Assembly: GCA_902776985.1 (NCBI GenBank)
Contig: CACYSD010000001.1
Location: 133,672 to 197,671 of the forward strand
Length of the DNA stretch: 64,000 nucleotides
Direction of reading: 5' to 3'
Origin: UBA3839 sp902776985
GTDB taxonomy: Bacteria > Bacteroidota > Bacteroidia > Bacteroidales > Bacteroidaceae
A program made the position numbers and the translations under genes. Of this stretch, positions 1-8,315 are shown one piece after another. The notes under the pieces were generated by a model. The model searched no databases. It saw nothing but the letters and a program-made list of their open reading frames with translations, and was not told where the DNA came from. The first letter of the stretch is position 1, and every line of letters starts with the position of its first letter.

Positions 1-81
1 ACGGATAATATCCTCTACCTGCCACATATATAATAGATATTCAGCGATATTCTGCTGTTTGAGTTTTTGAGCAATAATCAT
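1..81 (-). CDS. DUF4924 family protein, N-terminal fragment (runs off the window)
   Basis: The first 81 bases, read on the minus strand, give 27 codons starting MIIAQKLKQQNIAEYLLYMW and ending IIR at the window edge. This N-terminus (M-I-I-A-x-K-L-K, then N-I-A-E-Y-L-L-Y-M-W-Q-V-E-D) is the pattern I associate with the Bacteroidales DUF4924 family, a cytoplasmic protein of unknown function. The rest of the gene lies outside the window, so length and C-terminus cannot be judged. It is co-directional with the LysE-type gene upstream, with a 90 nt gap that contains a TAACGTTA repeat cluster. The frame is open throughout; the family name is from memory of the motif. Confidence 0.75.
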   Translation of the reverse strand, partial: MIIAQKLKQQNIAEYLLYMWQVEDIIR

Positions 82-108
82 ATTATGGAATTTCAGATTA
101 ACGGCATT

Positions 109-148
109 ACGTTATGACGTTATAACGTTATACCGATATAACGACATA
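109..148. repeat. TAACGTTA-type palindromic repeat cluster, copy 1
   Basis: Overlapping short palindromes built from ACGTTAT, TAACGTTA and CGATAT. A closely similar cluster lies at 21653-21713, in front of the GH2 gene. Both copies are in A/T-rich gaps next to minus-strand genes, so this is a dispersed intergenic repeat; function unknown. Confidence 0.6.
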
Positions 149-171
149 ATGAAAGGAAATACTCTTCCCCG

Positions 172-999
172 TCAGAAGAATGTACAAATTGCGATGATGG
201 CAGAAACAGCCATCACTACTCCACCGATTATTCGGTTGATGATAAGAATACCCTTTTCGTCGAACTTATTGCGCACCTTGCTTACGCACCATGTCAACAG
301 GAACCACCATGCCAATGCACCTACGATGATAAACAGGTAGCCAATAAATTGTGGTCCTGGGTTGGCAGGACGAATAAACGTAAACTGTCCGAACAATGCG
401 ACAAAAAGGAATATTATAAGTGGATTGGAGAAAGTCACCAGGAAACCTGTCATAAAGTTATTCATTATAGCGATACGGCTCTTGGCAGATTTCTTATGCT
501 TTTCAGGAGTAAGTTTATCGATCTGTTCACGAGTTATCTTCTCGAACTGAGACTCAGGTACTTGACGTTTGGCATTCTTGTATTTCTTACCAGCTTTGAT
601 AGCCTGTCGTTCCACATCTTGCGCCATCTTAGCATGAGTCTTTTTTGTGTTTGGATTAGTGCGGAATGTGAAGAATCCGAACATAAAAAGAAGTACGCAG
701 CCTGCCACTCGTATCCAGAACGACAAAACAGGATTTTCTATGATACCAACCACCATGGACATACCATAACCCGTAATGAGAGCATAGATAATATCGCTCA
801 ATGCAGCTCCCACTCCTGTTGCAAAACCTATCCAACGTCCACGGTTCAGGGTACGTTGAACACAAAGAATACCAACAGGACCCATTGGTGCAGATACCAC
901 AATTCCGATGATGGTACCTTTTACCATCATGTCAAGGAAACTGATATTATGCAGCCATTCCATGTCGCTTAAACCTGATAGGATATCGAGTAGATTCAT
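172..999 (-). CDS. LysE/RhtB-type amino-acid exporter
   Basis: A 275-residue inner-membrane protein. After an N-terminal stretch of about 25 residues comes a first helix with the motif VVSAPMGPVGILCVQRTLN (residues about 35-53), the conserved P-x-G-P-x-x-x-x-x-x-R pattern of LysE/RhtB exporters. About six hydrophobic helices are visible, with a long lysine-rich cytoplasmic loop (about 115-175) between helices 3 and 4, longer than in classical LysE (about 200 residues) but common in Bacteroidales members. Family members export amino acids or similar small solutes by proton exchange; the substrate here is unknown. It follows the small lipoprotein gene by 64 nt on the same strand and precedes the DUF4924 gene. 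An alternative start at Met13 is possible. Confidence 0.85.
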   Translation of the reverse strand: MNLLDILSGLSDMEWLHNISFLDMMVKGTIIGIVVSAPMGPVGILCVQRTLNRGRWIGFATGVGAALSDIIYALITGYGMSMVVGIIENPVLSFWIRVAGCVLLFMFGFFTFRTNPNTKKTHAKMAQDVERQAIKAGKKYKNAKRQVPESQFEKITREQIDKLTPEKHKKSAKSRIAIMNNFMTGFLVTFSNPLIIFLFVALFGQFTFIRPANPGPQFIGYLFIIVGALAWWFLLTWCVSKVRNKFDEKGILIINRIIGGVVMAVSAIIAICTFF

Positions 1000-1063
1000 G
1001 GGCGGTTCTGTCTAAGGATTCTTCGGTATATCTATGGTTTTAGTAAAACTATGAAAAATCTTG

Positions 1064-1483
1064 CTATTTATCTTTCTGCTTCACGAATATGCGGCGTTCG
1101 GAAATGACACCGTATTCTGTTGAGTCGTCAGGCAAAGAGATAATCAATGTATCCTCTTCACACTTTTCTATGCTGAAATACATATACTCTGTAGAGTCTG
1201 AAGGCATCTTGGCGAGAGTGCTGTCAGCATAAGACCATACACCTTGCTCCGAGTCTTCGTCCTCAACCAATTTATAGGTAGAGTCATTACTGAAGGTATA
1301 GCATGATTCGCCAACGTTCTGGCTTGCATCCTCGTCTAACACTCCATCAATGCGGCTGTCTATTGCTGCCAGTTTCCACGTACCGACAAGATGCTTGCGC
1401 TTAAGCTCTGATTTGCACGAATTTAAAAATATCATTGCCAACATCAGAATGGCAATGGTGCTAAATGTTGATTTTTTAATCAT
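1064..1483 (-). CDS. small lipoprotein, lipocalin-like
   Basis: A 139-residue protein with a lipoprotein signal peptide: basic start MIKKS, hydrophobic core, lipobox FLNSC with the lipidated cysteine at residue 23. The mature part starts with K-H-L-V-G-T-W-K-L, the G-T-W-x-L pattern of lipocalin-like domains common in Bacteroidales, followed by alternating beta-strand-like segments rich in D, E and S. Probably anchored in the outer or inner membrane facing the periplasm. No enzyme motif is visible; lipocalin-like is a fold guess from the GTWK motif. It is first in a minus-strand group with the exporter, and a promoter -7 element lies about 30 nt upstream. Confidence 0.75.
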   Translation of the reverse strand: MIKKSTFSTIAILMLAMIFLNSCKSELKRKHLVGTWKLAAIDSRIDGVLDEDASQNVGESCYTFSNDSTYKLVEDEDSEQGVWSYADSTLAKMPSDSTEYMYFSIEKCEEDTLIISLPDDSTEYGVISERRIFVKQKDK

Positions 1484-1511
1484 TTTGTCTGTCAGTTTTA
1501 CAAACTGTCTG

Positions 1512-1519
1512 CAAAGTTA
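1512..1519 (-). promoter_or_regulatory. promoter -7 element (TAACTTTG) for the lipoprotein gene
   Basis: The minus strand reads TAACTTTG, a match to the Bacteroidetes -7 consensus TAnnTTTG, 29 nt before the lipoprotein start codon. No good TTTG -33 box was found at the usual distance. Confidence 0.45.
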
Positions 1520-1560
1520 GGCAAAAAATCTCATATTCCCGTTATAAATGCACGAAAAAC

Positions 1561-2595
1561 TCATTCTGTCAGTTCCCCTGCCAACGATTTTGCCATATTA
1601 AGGCGTATCTGTTCAGGAGACAAATCTTGTCCGAGCAGCACCATGAGTTTGGTGATGGCGCACTCAACAGTCATATCGCTTCCACTCACCACACCTGCCA
1701 GTAACAGTTGTTGACCGGTTTCATAGATATTCATTTCCACGGTTCCGCGCTGGCATTGGGTAATGTTCACAACCACTTTCCCTTTTGCGGTCGCCTTGCT
1801 TATCGCATCGCAGAGCCAGGACACACGAGGAGCATTGCCGCTTCCGAATGTGCGGAGAACTACGGCGTGAATATCGGGGAAGTTCAGCACATGTTCTATG
1901 ATATCCGGTCTGATTCCAGGGAAAAGCGTAATAGCTATCACAGACTCATCCGTGACAGTATGTGTAATCAGTGGAGCACAGTTCTGTGGTTTTCTGATGA
2001 TTTTGTCATCAAAATGGATATTGATTCCAGTCTCTGCAAGCGGAGGGCAGTTGTAAGAAGTGAAGGCATTGAAATTCTCCGCATTGCACTTGGTCACGCG
2101 GTTTCCACGATAGAGTTTCTGACCGAAGCACACAGTCACCTCAGGTACTCTCGGTCGTCCTTTCTCATCGCAGGCGGCAGCGAGTTCAATGGCGTTTATC
2201 AGGTTTTCCTTTCCGTCGGTACGCAAGTGGCCAATAGGCAACTGACTGCCTGTGAGGACGACCGGTTTGGCGAGGTTCTCAAGCATAAAGCTAAGCGCAG
2301 AGGCTGTGTATGCCATCGTATCCGTTCCGTGAAGAATCACGAATCCGTCGTTGTCGTCATAGTTCCCTGCAATAAGCTCCACGAGACGTGCCCAGAGTTC
2401 AGGTTGCATGTCGCTCGAATCAATAGGCGGTTTGAACTGATAACTATGTATGTCGTAGTCAAACTCCTTCAATTCAGGCACATGTTTCTGAAGGTGCTCG
2501 AAGTTATATGCTTCGAGACCTCCAGTTTCGGGATTACGAATCATTCCTATCGTACCTCCCGTATAAATCACCATTACTCTTCTTCTATTCCACAT
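1561..2595 (-). CDS. ansA: type I L-asparaginase
   Basis: Hydrolyses L-asparagine to aspartate and ammonia in the cytoplasm. With the start at 2595 the protein has 344 residues, normal for type I (cytoplasmic) asparaginase. Both active-site signatures are present: YTGGTIGM at 11-18, with the nucleophilic threonine, and HGTDTM at 89-94, with the catalytic Thr-Asp pair. There is no signal peptide, so it is not the periplasmic type II enzyme. The frame stays open for 12 more codons upstream, but that would overlap the ROK kinase gene further; the ATG at 2595 (overlap 11 nt) or at 2574 (MVIYTGG) is more plausible. The overlap with the kinase gene indicates translational coupling and one operon from the promoter near 3600. 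Confidence 0.93.
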   Translation of the reverse strand: MWNRRRVMVIYTGGTIGMIRNPETGGLEAYNFEHLQKHVPELKEFDYDIHSYQFKPPIDSSDMQPELWARLVELIAGNYDDNDGFVILHGTDTMAYTASALSFMLENLAKPVVLTGSQLPIGHLRTDGKENLINAIELAAACDEKGRPRVPEVTVCFGQKLYRGNRVTKCNAENFNAFTSYNCPPLAETGINIHFDDKIIRKPQNCAPLITHTVTDESVIAITLFPGIRPDIIEHVLNFPDIHAVVLRTFGSGNAPRVSWLCDAISKATAKGKVVVNITQCQRGTVEMNIYETGQQLLLAGVVSGSDMTVECAITKLMVLLGQDLSPEQIRLNMAKSLAGELTE

Positions 2596-3556
2596 CCCAT
2601 CCGAGTGCGCTGGCACCGAGAACTGCAGCATTGCTGTTCATAAGTCCAGATACCAGGAATTTAGCCTTACCCTTGAATATCGGCATCACGTGTGCGTTGT
2701 ATGCTTCTTCAATTGGTTTCATAATCAGATCACCGGCCTTCGTAAGTCCGCCGAAGAAGATAAATGCTTCAGGTGACGAGAATGCTGCAAAGTCTGCACA
2801 AGCCTCTCCCAGCATCTTTCCTGTGAAATCAAATATCTCTTTCGCAACCGCATCGCCTTTTCCTGCAGCGATAGACACATCGAAGGAAGTGATTTTATCT
2901 GCTTCCATCTCTCGCAGCAAGCTTGGGCGGTCAGTGTTTGCAAGTATTTCGCGAGCTGTACGTGCCACACCTGTTGCCGAGCAGTATGCTTCAAGACAGC
3001 CGGTTCGTCCACAACCGCAGGTGCGTCCTTCCTTTCCACGAACCATTGTCACGTGGCCGAGTTCGCCTGCAAATCCGTCGTGGCCATATACCATCTGTCC
3101 ATTGATAACGATACCGCTGCCAACTCCAGTACCGAGCGTGATTACAATGAAGTTCTTCATTCCTCGTGCCACACCGTATATCATTTCACCCATCGCTGCT
3201 GCATTTGCATCATTAGTCATTGCAACGGGAATTCCCAGAGCCTTGCTGAACATATCTGCAAGAGGCACGATACCTTTCCAAGGCAGGTTTGGTGCATGTT
3301 CTATGGCTCCGGAATAGAAATTGGCATTAGGAGCGCCTATTCCCATTGCCTTCACGTTTTCTATACCTCCGACTTGCTGCAAAAGCGGTTGCAGGCAAGC
3401 GACACCGGCTTCAACAAAAGCTTCTGCTGTAAGATATTCCTGTGTACGTATTGAGTCGAAGCACATTACCTCGCCTCGCTGATTTACAATTCCAAATACG
3501 GTGTTAGTACCACCCAGGTCTACACCGATAACGTAAGGTTTCACTTCGTTATTCAT
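2585..3556 (-). CDS. ROK family sugar kinase (glucokinase-like)
   Basis: A 323-residue cytoplasmic ATP-dependent sugar kinase of the ROK family. Visible motifs: phosphate-binding DLGGTNT at 13-19, the catalytic-base region TNDANAAAMGE near residue 114, a G-T-G-V-G-S-G loop, and the zinc-binding cysteine cluster C-G-C-G-R-T-G-C-L-E around residue 178-190. No N-terminal helix-turn-helix is present, so it is a kinase rather than a NagC-type repressor. Glucose is the most common substrate for such Bacteroidales proteins, but fructose or an amino sugar cannot be excluded. It is first in the operon with asparaginase and has a strong promoter upstream. Confidence 0.9.
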   Translation of the reverse strand: MNNEVKPYVIGVDLGGTNTVFGIVNQRGEVMCFDSIRTQEYLTAEAFVEAGVACLQPLLQQVGGIENVKAMGIGAPNANFYSGAIEHAPNLPWKGIVPLADMFSKALGIPVAMTNDANAAAMGEMIYGVARGMKNFIVITLGTGVGSGIVINGQMVYGHDGFAGELGHVTMVRGKEGRTCGCGRTGCLEAYCSATGVARTAREILANTDRPSLLREMEADKITSFDVSIAAGKGDAVAKEIFDFTGKMLGEACADFAAFSSPEAFIFFGGLTKAGDLIMKPIEEAYNAHVMPIFKGKAKFLVSGLMNSNAAVLGASALGWDVE

Positions 3557-3590
3557 AGGTTTTTAGTTAGTAAGTATTTGAGTATTTTTG

Positions 3591-3621
3591 CAAATTTACA
3601 ACAATCGTTGAGACGTACAAA
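3591..3621 (-). promoter_or_regulatory. Bacteroidetes-type promoter for the ROK kinase/asparaginase operon
   Basis: On the minus strand: TTTG at 3621-3618, 19 nt spacer, TAAATTTG at 3598-3591. This fits the Bacteroidetes primary sigma consensus TTTG-N19-TAnnTTTG closely. The start codon is about 35 nt downstream. Confidence 0.75.
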
Positions 3622-3713
3622 ATAACAAGGGGAAAAATTGCAAGCTTTTATTTTTTTTTCAATCGCAGCATAAAAAATCGCACATTATCTATATAAGTAA
3701 AAAGAATTTTGCA

Positions 3714-3721
3714 TAACTTTG
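3714..3721 (+). promoter_or_regulatory. promoter -7 element (TAACTTTG) for the NfeD/flotillin operon
   Basis: TAACTTTG matches the Bacteroidetes -7 element, 39 nt before the chosen ATG at 3761. No clear -33 box was found. This places the likely transcription start inside the longer open frame that begins at 3719, which supports the internal ATG. Confidence 0.5.
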
Positions 3722-3760
3722 CCCTACTTAGGCGTAAGCCGGTTTAAGAATTATATTATT

Positions 3761-4363
3761 ATGTTCGAATCATTTGCAAATTGGTACACAGGCATGGATT
3801 CCATGCAACAGGTATTTTGGGGCTGCGCTCTCGTAGCATCCCTGGTATTCGTTATTCAGATGGTCCTTACCATGATAGGTATGGACGGTCACGATGTTGA
3901 CACAAGTTTTGACGTTGCCGATTTTGGTGACACCGATGCCGACACTATGGATGCAGGCGGTGGACTTTCGCTTTTCAGCATACGCAATCTCATCAATTTC
4001 CTCCTCGGTTTCGGTTGGGCAGGAGTAAGTCTGCACAAAACCATCGGCAACAACATACTTCTGCTGATTGCAAGCATCGCAGTAGGCTGCTTCTTCGTAT
4101 GGATGTTCTTCTACATCCGCAAGCAGACACGCAAGCTCGAAGCCAATGGAGCCTTCAACATCAAGAACTGTATGGGACGCACTGCCAATGTATACCTGCG
4201 TATTCCTGAGAAAGGTGAAGGCAAGGGAAAGGTTCAGATTTCCGTCAACGGTGCTTTCCACGAACTCGATGCCATCACCGACGGCGAAGCCATTACCACA
4301 GGTCAGAAAGTACGCATCACAGAGGTTATCGACGGAGAGACCCTCCGCGTAGAGAAAATGTAA
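3761..4363 (+). CDS. NfeD-like (YuaF/YqiJ-type) membrane protein, flotillin partner
   Basis: A 200-residue membrane protein starting MFESFANWYTGMDSM. Three hydrophobic helices (about 20-40, 71-92, 97-120) precede a soluble C-terminal domain (about 135-200) with the small-barrel pattern G-R-x-A-x-V then G-x-x-V-R-I-T-E-V-I-D-G-x-x-L-x-V-E, typical of the OB-fold domain of NfeD/YuaF proteins. A D-rich loop (about 42-66) lies between helices 1 and 2. Such proteins are encoded beside flotillins and are thought to act with them in membrane microdomains. The flotillin gene follows after 33 nt, which strongly supports the pairing. The open frame extends 14 codons upstream, but the -7 promoter element argues for the ATG at 3761. 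Confidence 0.82.
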   Translation: MFESFANWYTGMDSMQQVFWGCALVASLVFVIQMVLTMIGMDGHDVDTSFDVADFGDTDADTMDAGGGLSLFSIRNLINFLLGFGWAGVSLHKTIGNNILLLIASIAVGCFFVWMFFYIRKQTRKLEANGAFNIKNCMGRTANVYLRIPEKGEGKGKVQISVNGAFHELDAITDGEAITTGQKVRITEVIDGETLRVEKM

Positions 4364-4396
4364 ATAACTATTAACCCCTAATAACACTAAAGTCTT

Positions 4397-5776
4397 ATGA
4401 TGGAGCACATGTATCTGATTATTGCCATAGTAGTAGTGGCAATTTTCCTGTTTGTTTCAATTATCAATCGTTATCGTCGCTGCCCTTCCGACAAGATTCT
4501 TGTCATCTACGGAAGTAAGAGCAACAAATCCAGTGCAAGATGCGTGCATGGTGGTGGTGCCTTCGTTTGGCCTATCATCGAGGACTATGCATATCTGTCA
4601 CTTACTCCTATCAGCATCGATGCCAACCTCACCAATGCACTTTCCCGTCAAAACATCCGCGTGGACGTGCCTTCACGTTTCACCGTAGGTATCTCTACCG
4701 ATCCTGAGTCCATGAACGCTGCAGCAGAACGACTGCTCGGACTGACTCCAGGACAGATTCAGGAACTCGCCCGCGATATCCTCTTCGGTCAGTTGCGTCT
4801 TGTTATCGCAACCATGAGCATTGAGGAACTCAACAACGACCGTGACAAATTCCTTGAGAGCATTTCTGCCAACGTAGAAGTGGAACTCAAGAAAATCGGT
4901 CTCCGTCTTATCAACGTGAACGTAACCGACATCAAGGACGAGAGCGGTTATATCGAAGCCCTCGGTCGTGAAGCAGCTGCGAAGGCTATCAACGAAGCAA
5001 AGGTTCGTGTGGCTGAGCAGGACAAAGTCGGTGAAATCGGTAAGGCTGAAGCAGTCCGTGAAACCCGTATCCGTACAGCTGAAGCCAACGCTACAGCCGT
5101 TAAGGGTGAGAACCAGGCTAAGGTTGAAATCGCAGTCAGTGATGCCGACCGCCGTGAGAAAGAGGCTGAAGCTCAGCGCAAGGCAACAGCTGCAGAGCGT
5201 GTACAACAGGCTAAGGCTCAGCAGGAAGCATACGCTGCTGAATGTGAGGCAGAAAATGCACGTGCAGAACGTGAGCAGGCTACTCAGAAAGCCAACATCC
5301 TCGTGCCACAGGAAATCGAAAAGCAACGTCGTATCATTGAGGCAGAGGCAGAGGCAGAAAAGGTACGTGTAAATGCGAAAGGTGAAGCCGACGCAATCTT
5401 CGCACGTATGGAAGCAGAGGCAAAAGGTCTCTACGAAGTACTCACCAAGCAGGCACAAGGTTACGACAAGATGGTTCAGGCTGCCGGTGGCGACGCCAAC
5501 AAGGCATATATGCTCCTCTTGCTCGAGAAGTTGCCAGAACTCGTCAAGACTCAGGTAGAGGCAGTGAAGGGCATCAACATCGACCACGTTACTGTCTGGG
5601 ACGGTGGCAACAGTGCCGACGGCAAAGGTTCAACAGCCAACTTCCTTAGCGGACTCATGAAGTCTGTTCCTCCTCTCAACGAACTTTTCGACATGGCAGG
5701 ACTTAGTCTTCCAGAATATCTTGCAAAGAAAAAGACTACAGAACCAACCATCGAAGTTACAGCTACAGAAGAGTAA
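4397..5776 (+). CDS. flotillin-like SPFH-domain membrane scaffold protein
   Basis: A 459-residue flotillin. One N-terminal membrane helix (about residues 6-22) is followed by an SPFH/band-7 domain (about 28-195; P-S-D-K-I-L-V-I-Y-G and the region with V-D-V-P-S-R-F-T-V-G). A long alanine/glutamate-rich coiled coil follows (about 195-370, many E-A-E-A and A-E-A-x-A-x units), then a C-terminal region with M-L-L-L-E-K-L-P-E-L, typical of YuaG/YqiK/FloT proteins. Flotillins oligomerise on the inner face of the membrane and organise protein complexes and fluidity. The two-gene unit with the NfeD-like protein mirrors yuaF-yuaG and yqiJ-yqiK. The gene may start at either of two adjacent ATG codons. 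Confidence 0.93.
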   Translation: MMEHMYLIIAIVVVAIFLFVSIINRYRRCPSDKILVIYGSKSNKSSARCVHGGGAFVWPIIEDYAYLSLTPISIDANLTNALSRQNIRVDVPSRFTVGISTDPESMNAAAERLLGLTPGQIQELARDILFGQLRLVIATMSIEELNNDRDKFLESISANVEVELKKIGLRLINVNVTDIKDESGYIEALGREAAAKAINEAKVRVAEQDKVGEIGKAEAVRETRIRTAEANATAVKGENQAKVEIAVSDADRREKEAEAQRKATAAERVQQAKAQQEAYAAECEAENARAEREQATQKANILVPQEIEKQRRIIEAEAEAEKVRVNAKGEADAIFARMEAEAKGLYEVLTKQAQGYDKMVQAAGGDANKAYMLLLLEKLPELVKTQVEAVKGINIDHVTVWDGGNSADGKGSTANFLSGLMKSVPPLNELFDMAGLSLPEYLAKKKTTEPTIEVTATEE

Positions 5777-5811
5777 AGAATTATACATTATTAATTAAAT
5801 AATATAAGCCA

Positions 5812-5856
5812 CCTAACTACTCCCAGCCCTTGGGAGGGAGAGGAGGAGGGTCTTCA
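5812..5856 (+). repeat. GC-rich palindromic gene-end element, copy a (5' of threonylcarbamoyl-AMP synthase gene)
   Basis: Reads AACTACTCCCAGCCCTTGGG, then purine-rich G/A tracts ending GGGTCTTC, four bases before the ATG at 5860. Family layout: (G)TAACTACTCC, a CCCTCCC..GGGAGGG hairpin, G-rich tract, GGGTCTTC. Here the GGGTCTTC end points into the following gene. Confidence 0.75.
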
Positions 5857-5859
5857 TAT

Positions 5860-6423
5860 ATGTTAGCAGACGAAGTTAAGAAAGCTATTGAAGTGATGAA
5901 GCAGGGAGGGGTAATTCTCTACCCTACCGACACAGTGTGGGGAATCGGTTGCGATGCCACGAATCCCGAAGCTGTGAAACGAGTATATGAGCTGAAGCAG
6001 CGCGACGATTCCAAGGCACTCATCTGTCTTGTTGACAGTGCCGACCGTCTGGCACGTTACGTTCGTAACGTACCCAATGTCGTTTGGGACATGGTGGAAC
6101 TCACCACCACGCCTCTTACTGTCATCTACGAGCATGCCATCGGTTTGGCTCCCAACCTCATTGCTGAGGACGGTAGCGTGGGCATTCGCATCACAGCCGA
6201 GGAGTTTTCTCATGAACTCTGCTACCGTTTCCAGAAACCCATCGTTTCCACGAGTGCCAACATCAGTGGCGAACCCACTCCCCGCACGTTTAGCGAAATC
6301 ACAGAAGAGCTGAAGGCTTCTGTTGACTACGTTGTCCGTTACAACCAGCGTAGCAAGGAGCGCCATCAGCCCTCAAAAATAATCAAGGTTAAGGGAAACG
6401 GAGAATTCGAAATAATAAGGTAA
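5860..6423 (+). CDS. tsaC: L-threonylcarbamoyladenylate synthase (Sua5/YrdC/YciO family)
   Basis: Makes threonylcarbamoyl-AMP from threonine, bicarbonate and ATP, the first step of the t6A37 modification of ANN-decoding tRNAs. With the ATG at 5860 the protein has 187 residues and begins MLADEVKKAIEVMKQGGVIL; the YPTDTVWG signature is at 21-28 and STSANISG at 130-137, both diagnostic of the YrdC fold. The open frame extends ten codons upstream, but those codons are the translated end of a dispersed GC-rich element (GGRGGGSSY), so 5860 is the better start. Paralogues of the YciO type have uncertain activity and cannot be separated here by eye. It precedes the ClC gene by 2 nt. Confidence 0.85.
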   Translation: MLADEVKKAIEVMKQGGVILYPTDTVWGIGCDATNPEAVKRVYELKQRDDSKALICLVDSADRLARYVRNVPNVVWDMVELTTTPLTVIYEHAIGLAPNLIAEDGSVGIRITAEEFSHELCYRFQKPIVSTSANISGEPTPRTFSEITEELKASVDYVVRYNQRSKERHQPSKIIKVKGNGEFEIIR

Positions 6424-6425
6424 AG

Positions 6426-8237
6426 ATGCGACAGGAAATAAGACGCAAGAAAGTCATATTTTACAACAGAATCACAAATTGGCTCAAGGGCGACAGACCG
6501 ACACGTCATGTTGTTCTTGTCCTGAGCCTTGTAGTTGGTGTCTGCACAGGTTTGGCTGCCTTCGTCCTTAAGTTTCTCGTAGAGGAGATCAAGACCATCT
6601 TTGTTGGAGGAATCGATGCCAACGACATGAAATGGCTTTTCCTTGTCTTACCTGCCGTCGGCATCCTGCTCACCTCCATCTTTGTCCGTCGTGTAGTTCG
6701 CGACGACATCAGTCATGGAGTCACCAAAATCCTCTATGCCATCAGTCGCAAACGTGCCCGCATCAAGTCCCACAACCGTTGGTCAAGCATCGTGGCCAGT
6801 GCCATTACCATCGGATTCGGTGGTAGTGTCGGAGCCGAGGCACCTATTGTGCTTACCGGTAGTGCTTTCGGATCGTACTTCGGCAAGCGGTTCCATTTGC
6901 CGCCTAAGACCATCATGCTGCTGGTAGGATGCGGTGCAGCGGGAGCAGTGGCAGGCATCTTCAAGGCACCTATAGCCGGACTTATGTTCGTGATAGAAGT
7001 GCTGATGCTCGACCTCAACATGGCTTCGCTGCTACCACTTCTCATCACCAGCATCACGTCGGTTTGTGTAAGCTACGCGCTCTACGGAACCCAGTCGATG
7101 TTCAACTTCACCGTTGAGAAATCCTTTACCATCGACATTGTTCCTGTCTGCATACTTCTCGGTGTTGTCTGCGGTCTCGTCTCGCTCTATTTCACTCGCA
7201 CCATGAACTGGTTCGAGCGTTTGTTCGTATGGTTGCGGCGACCGTGGCGCAGATTCATGCTCGGTGCAGGAGTGCTCGGCATACTCATATACTTCTTTCC
7301 AGCACTCTACGGTGAAGGCTACGACGTAATAGGCAAACTGCTCAGCGATGTATCGCCCGATGACGTCTTAGACCGCACTTTCTTCTCCGGCGGAGGAATG
7401 CAGATGCTGATTCTCTACCTCACTCTGGTGCTTTTCGCCAAGGTCTTTGCATCTACAGCCACTAACGGAGGTGGCGGTTGCGGTGGAGTATTCGCACCAA
7501 GCCTTTTCGTCGGAGCCTTGGCAGGATTCGTCTTTGCCACTGTCTGGAACCAATCTCTGTCGCTCCACATGGGTATGGCAGGATATGTTCTTCCAGCCAA
7601 CTGTGTACTCTACGGCATGGCTGGAGTTATGTCGGGAGTGATGCATGCTCCTCTCACAGGCATTTTCCTCATAGCCGAGCTTACAGGCGGTTATCAGCTA
7701 CTCGTTCCTTTGATGATTGTTGCAGCTGTCAGCTACCTCACCATTATTGTCTTTGAGCCTCACAGCATTTATGCCATGCGACTGGCACGACGCGGAGAAC
7801 TCCTTACCCACAACAAGGATGCAGCCATCCTCACCGTGCTGCATCTCGGATCACTCCTTGAGAAGAACTTCGTCCGTGTCAACAACAACTGGGATTTGGA
7901 GAAGATTGTCCTGGCGATAGAAAAGTCACGGCGCAACATCTTCCCCGTTGTCGACGACGATGGGAAGTTGATTGGTATCATGTATCTTGACTCAGTTCGC
8001 AAATATATGTTCCGCAGCGAGTTATATCACAAATATACAGTTGCGAACTTCATGCAAGATCCACCTGCAATCCTCACTACTGCAGACACACTCAAGGTCG
8101 CAGCAGAGAAATTCGACGAAACTCAGGCATGGAACCTCCCCGTAGTCGATGAATCAGGTCGCTTCATCGGCTTCATCTCCCGCTCCGGCCTCTTCAACTC
8201 CTACCGCCGCACCCTCCTCAACTTCACAGCGGAATAA
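6426..8237 (+). CDS. ClC-family chloride channel/transporter with C-terminal CBS pair
   Basis: A 603-residue membrane protein with ten or more hydrophobic segments and both ClC selectivity signatures: G-S-V-G-A-E-A-P at about 133-140 (equivalent of G-K/R-E-G-P, with Ala before Glu) and GGCGGVFAPSLFVGALAG at about 350-367 (G-x-F-x-P). The C-terminal 120 residues (from about 478) form two CBS domains, with the patterns I-F-P-V-V-D-D-D-G-K-L-I-G and W-N-L-P-V-V-D-E-S-G-R-F-I-G, which bind adenine nucleotides and regulate gating. Function: chloride or other anion transport across the inner membrane. Whether it is a channel or a proton antiporter is not decided here. It starts 2 nt after the preceding stop codon, implying co-transcription. 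Confidence 0.93.
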   Translation: MRQEIRRKKVIFYNRITNWLKGDRPTRHVVLVLSLVVGVCTGLAAFVLKFLVEEIKTIFVGGIDANDMKWLFLVLPAVGILLTSIFVRRVVRDDISHGVTKILYAISRKRARIKSHNRWSSIVASAITIGFGGSVGAEAPIVLTGSAFGSYFGKRFHLPPKTIMLLVGCGAAGAVAGIFKAPIAGLMFVIEVLMLDLNMASLLPLLITSITSVCVSYALYGTQSMFNFTVEKSFTIDIVPVCILLGVVCGLVSLYFTRTMNWFERLFVWLRRPWRRFMLGAGVLGILIYFFPALYGEGYDVIGKLLSDVSPDDVLDRTFFSGGGMQMLILYLTLVLFAKVFASTATNGGGGCGGVFAPSLFVGALAGFVFATVWNQSLSLHMGMAGYVLPANCVLYGMAGVMSGVMHAPLTGIFLIAELTGGYQLLVPLMIVAAVSYLTIIVFEPHSIYAMRLARRGELLTHNKDAAILTVLHLGSLLEKNFVRVNNNWDLEKIVLAIEKSRRNIFPVVDDDGKLIGIMYLDSVRKYMFRSELYHKYTVANFMQDPPAILTTADTLKVAAEKFDETQAWNLPVVDESGRFIGFISRSGLFNSYRRTLLNFTAE

Positions 8238-8271
8238 ACATCGTACTACGTACTAAGATTACAATGTTTTT

Positions 8272-8302
8272 TTTGATTATTTGTAAATAATAATTATCTT
8301 TG
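8272..8302 (+). promoter_or_regulatory. Bacteroidetes-type promoter for the mntA-hepT pair
   Basis: TTTG at 8272-8275, exactly 19 nt spacer, TATCTTTG at 8295-8302; the start codon follows at 8316. A textbook TTTG-N19-TAnnTTTG arrangement, so the toxin-antitoxin pair has its own promoter with a very short leader. Confidence 0.75.
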
Positions 8303-8315
8303 CAAAAATTAAAGT

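Noticed and set aside
1708..2643. 311-codon plus-strand open frame
   Set aside because: It is the antisense shadow of asparaginase, whose motifs are complete; no family features in the shadow frame.
3719..3760. Upstream extension of the NfeD-like gene (MPYLGVSRFKNYII)
   Set aside because: It overlaps the promoter -7 element and lacks membrane-protein character; the ATG at 3761 fits better.
4673..5587. 304-codon minus-strand open frame opposite flotillin
   Set aside because: The Cys/Phe/Leu-rich product is the expected antisense of an Ala/Glu-rich coiled coil.
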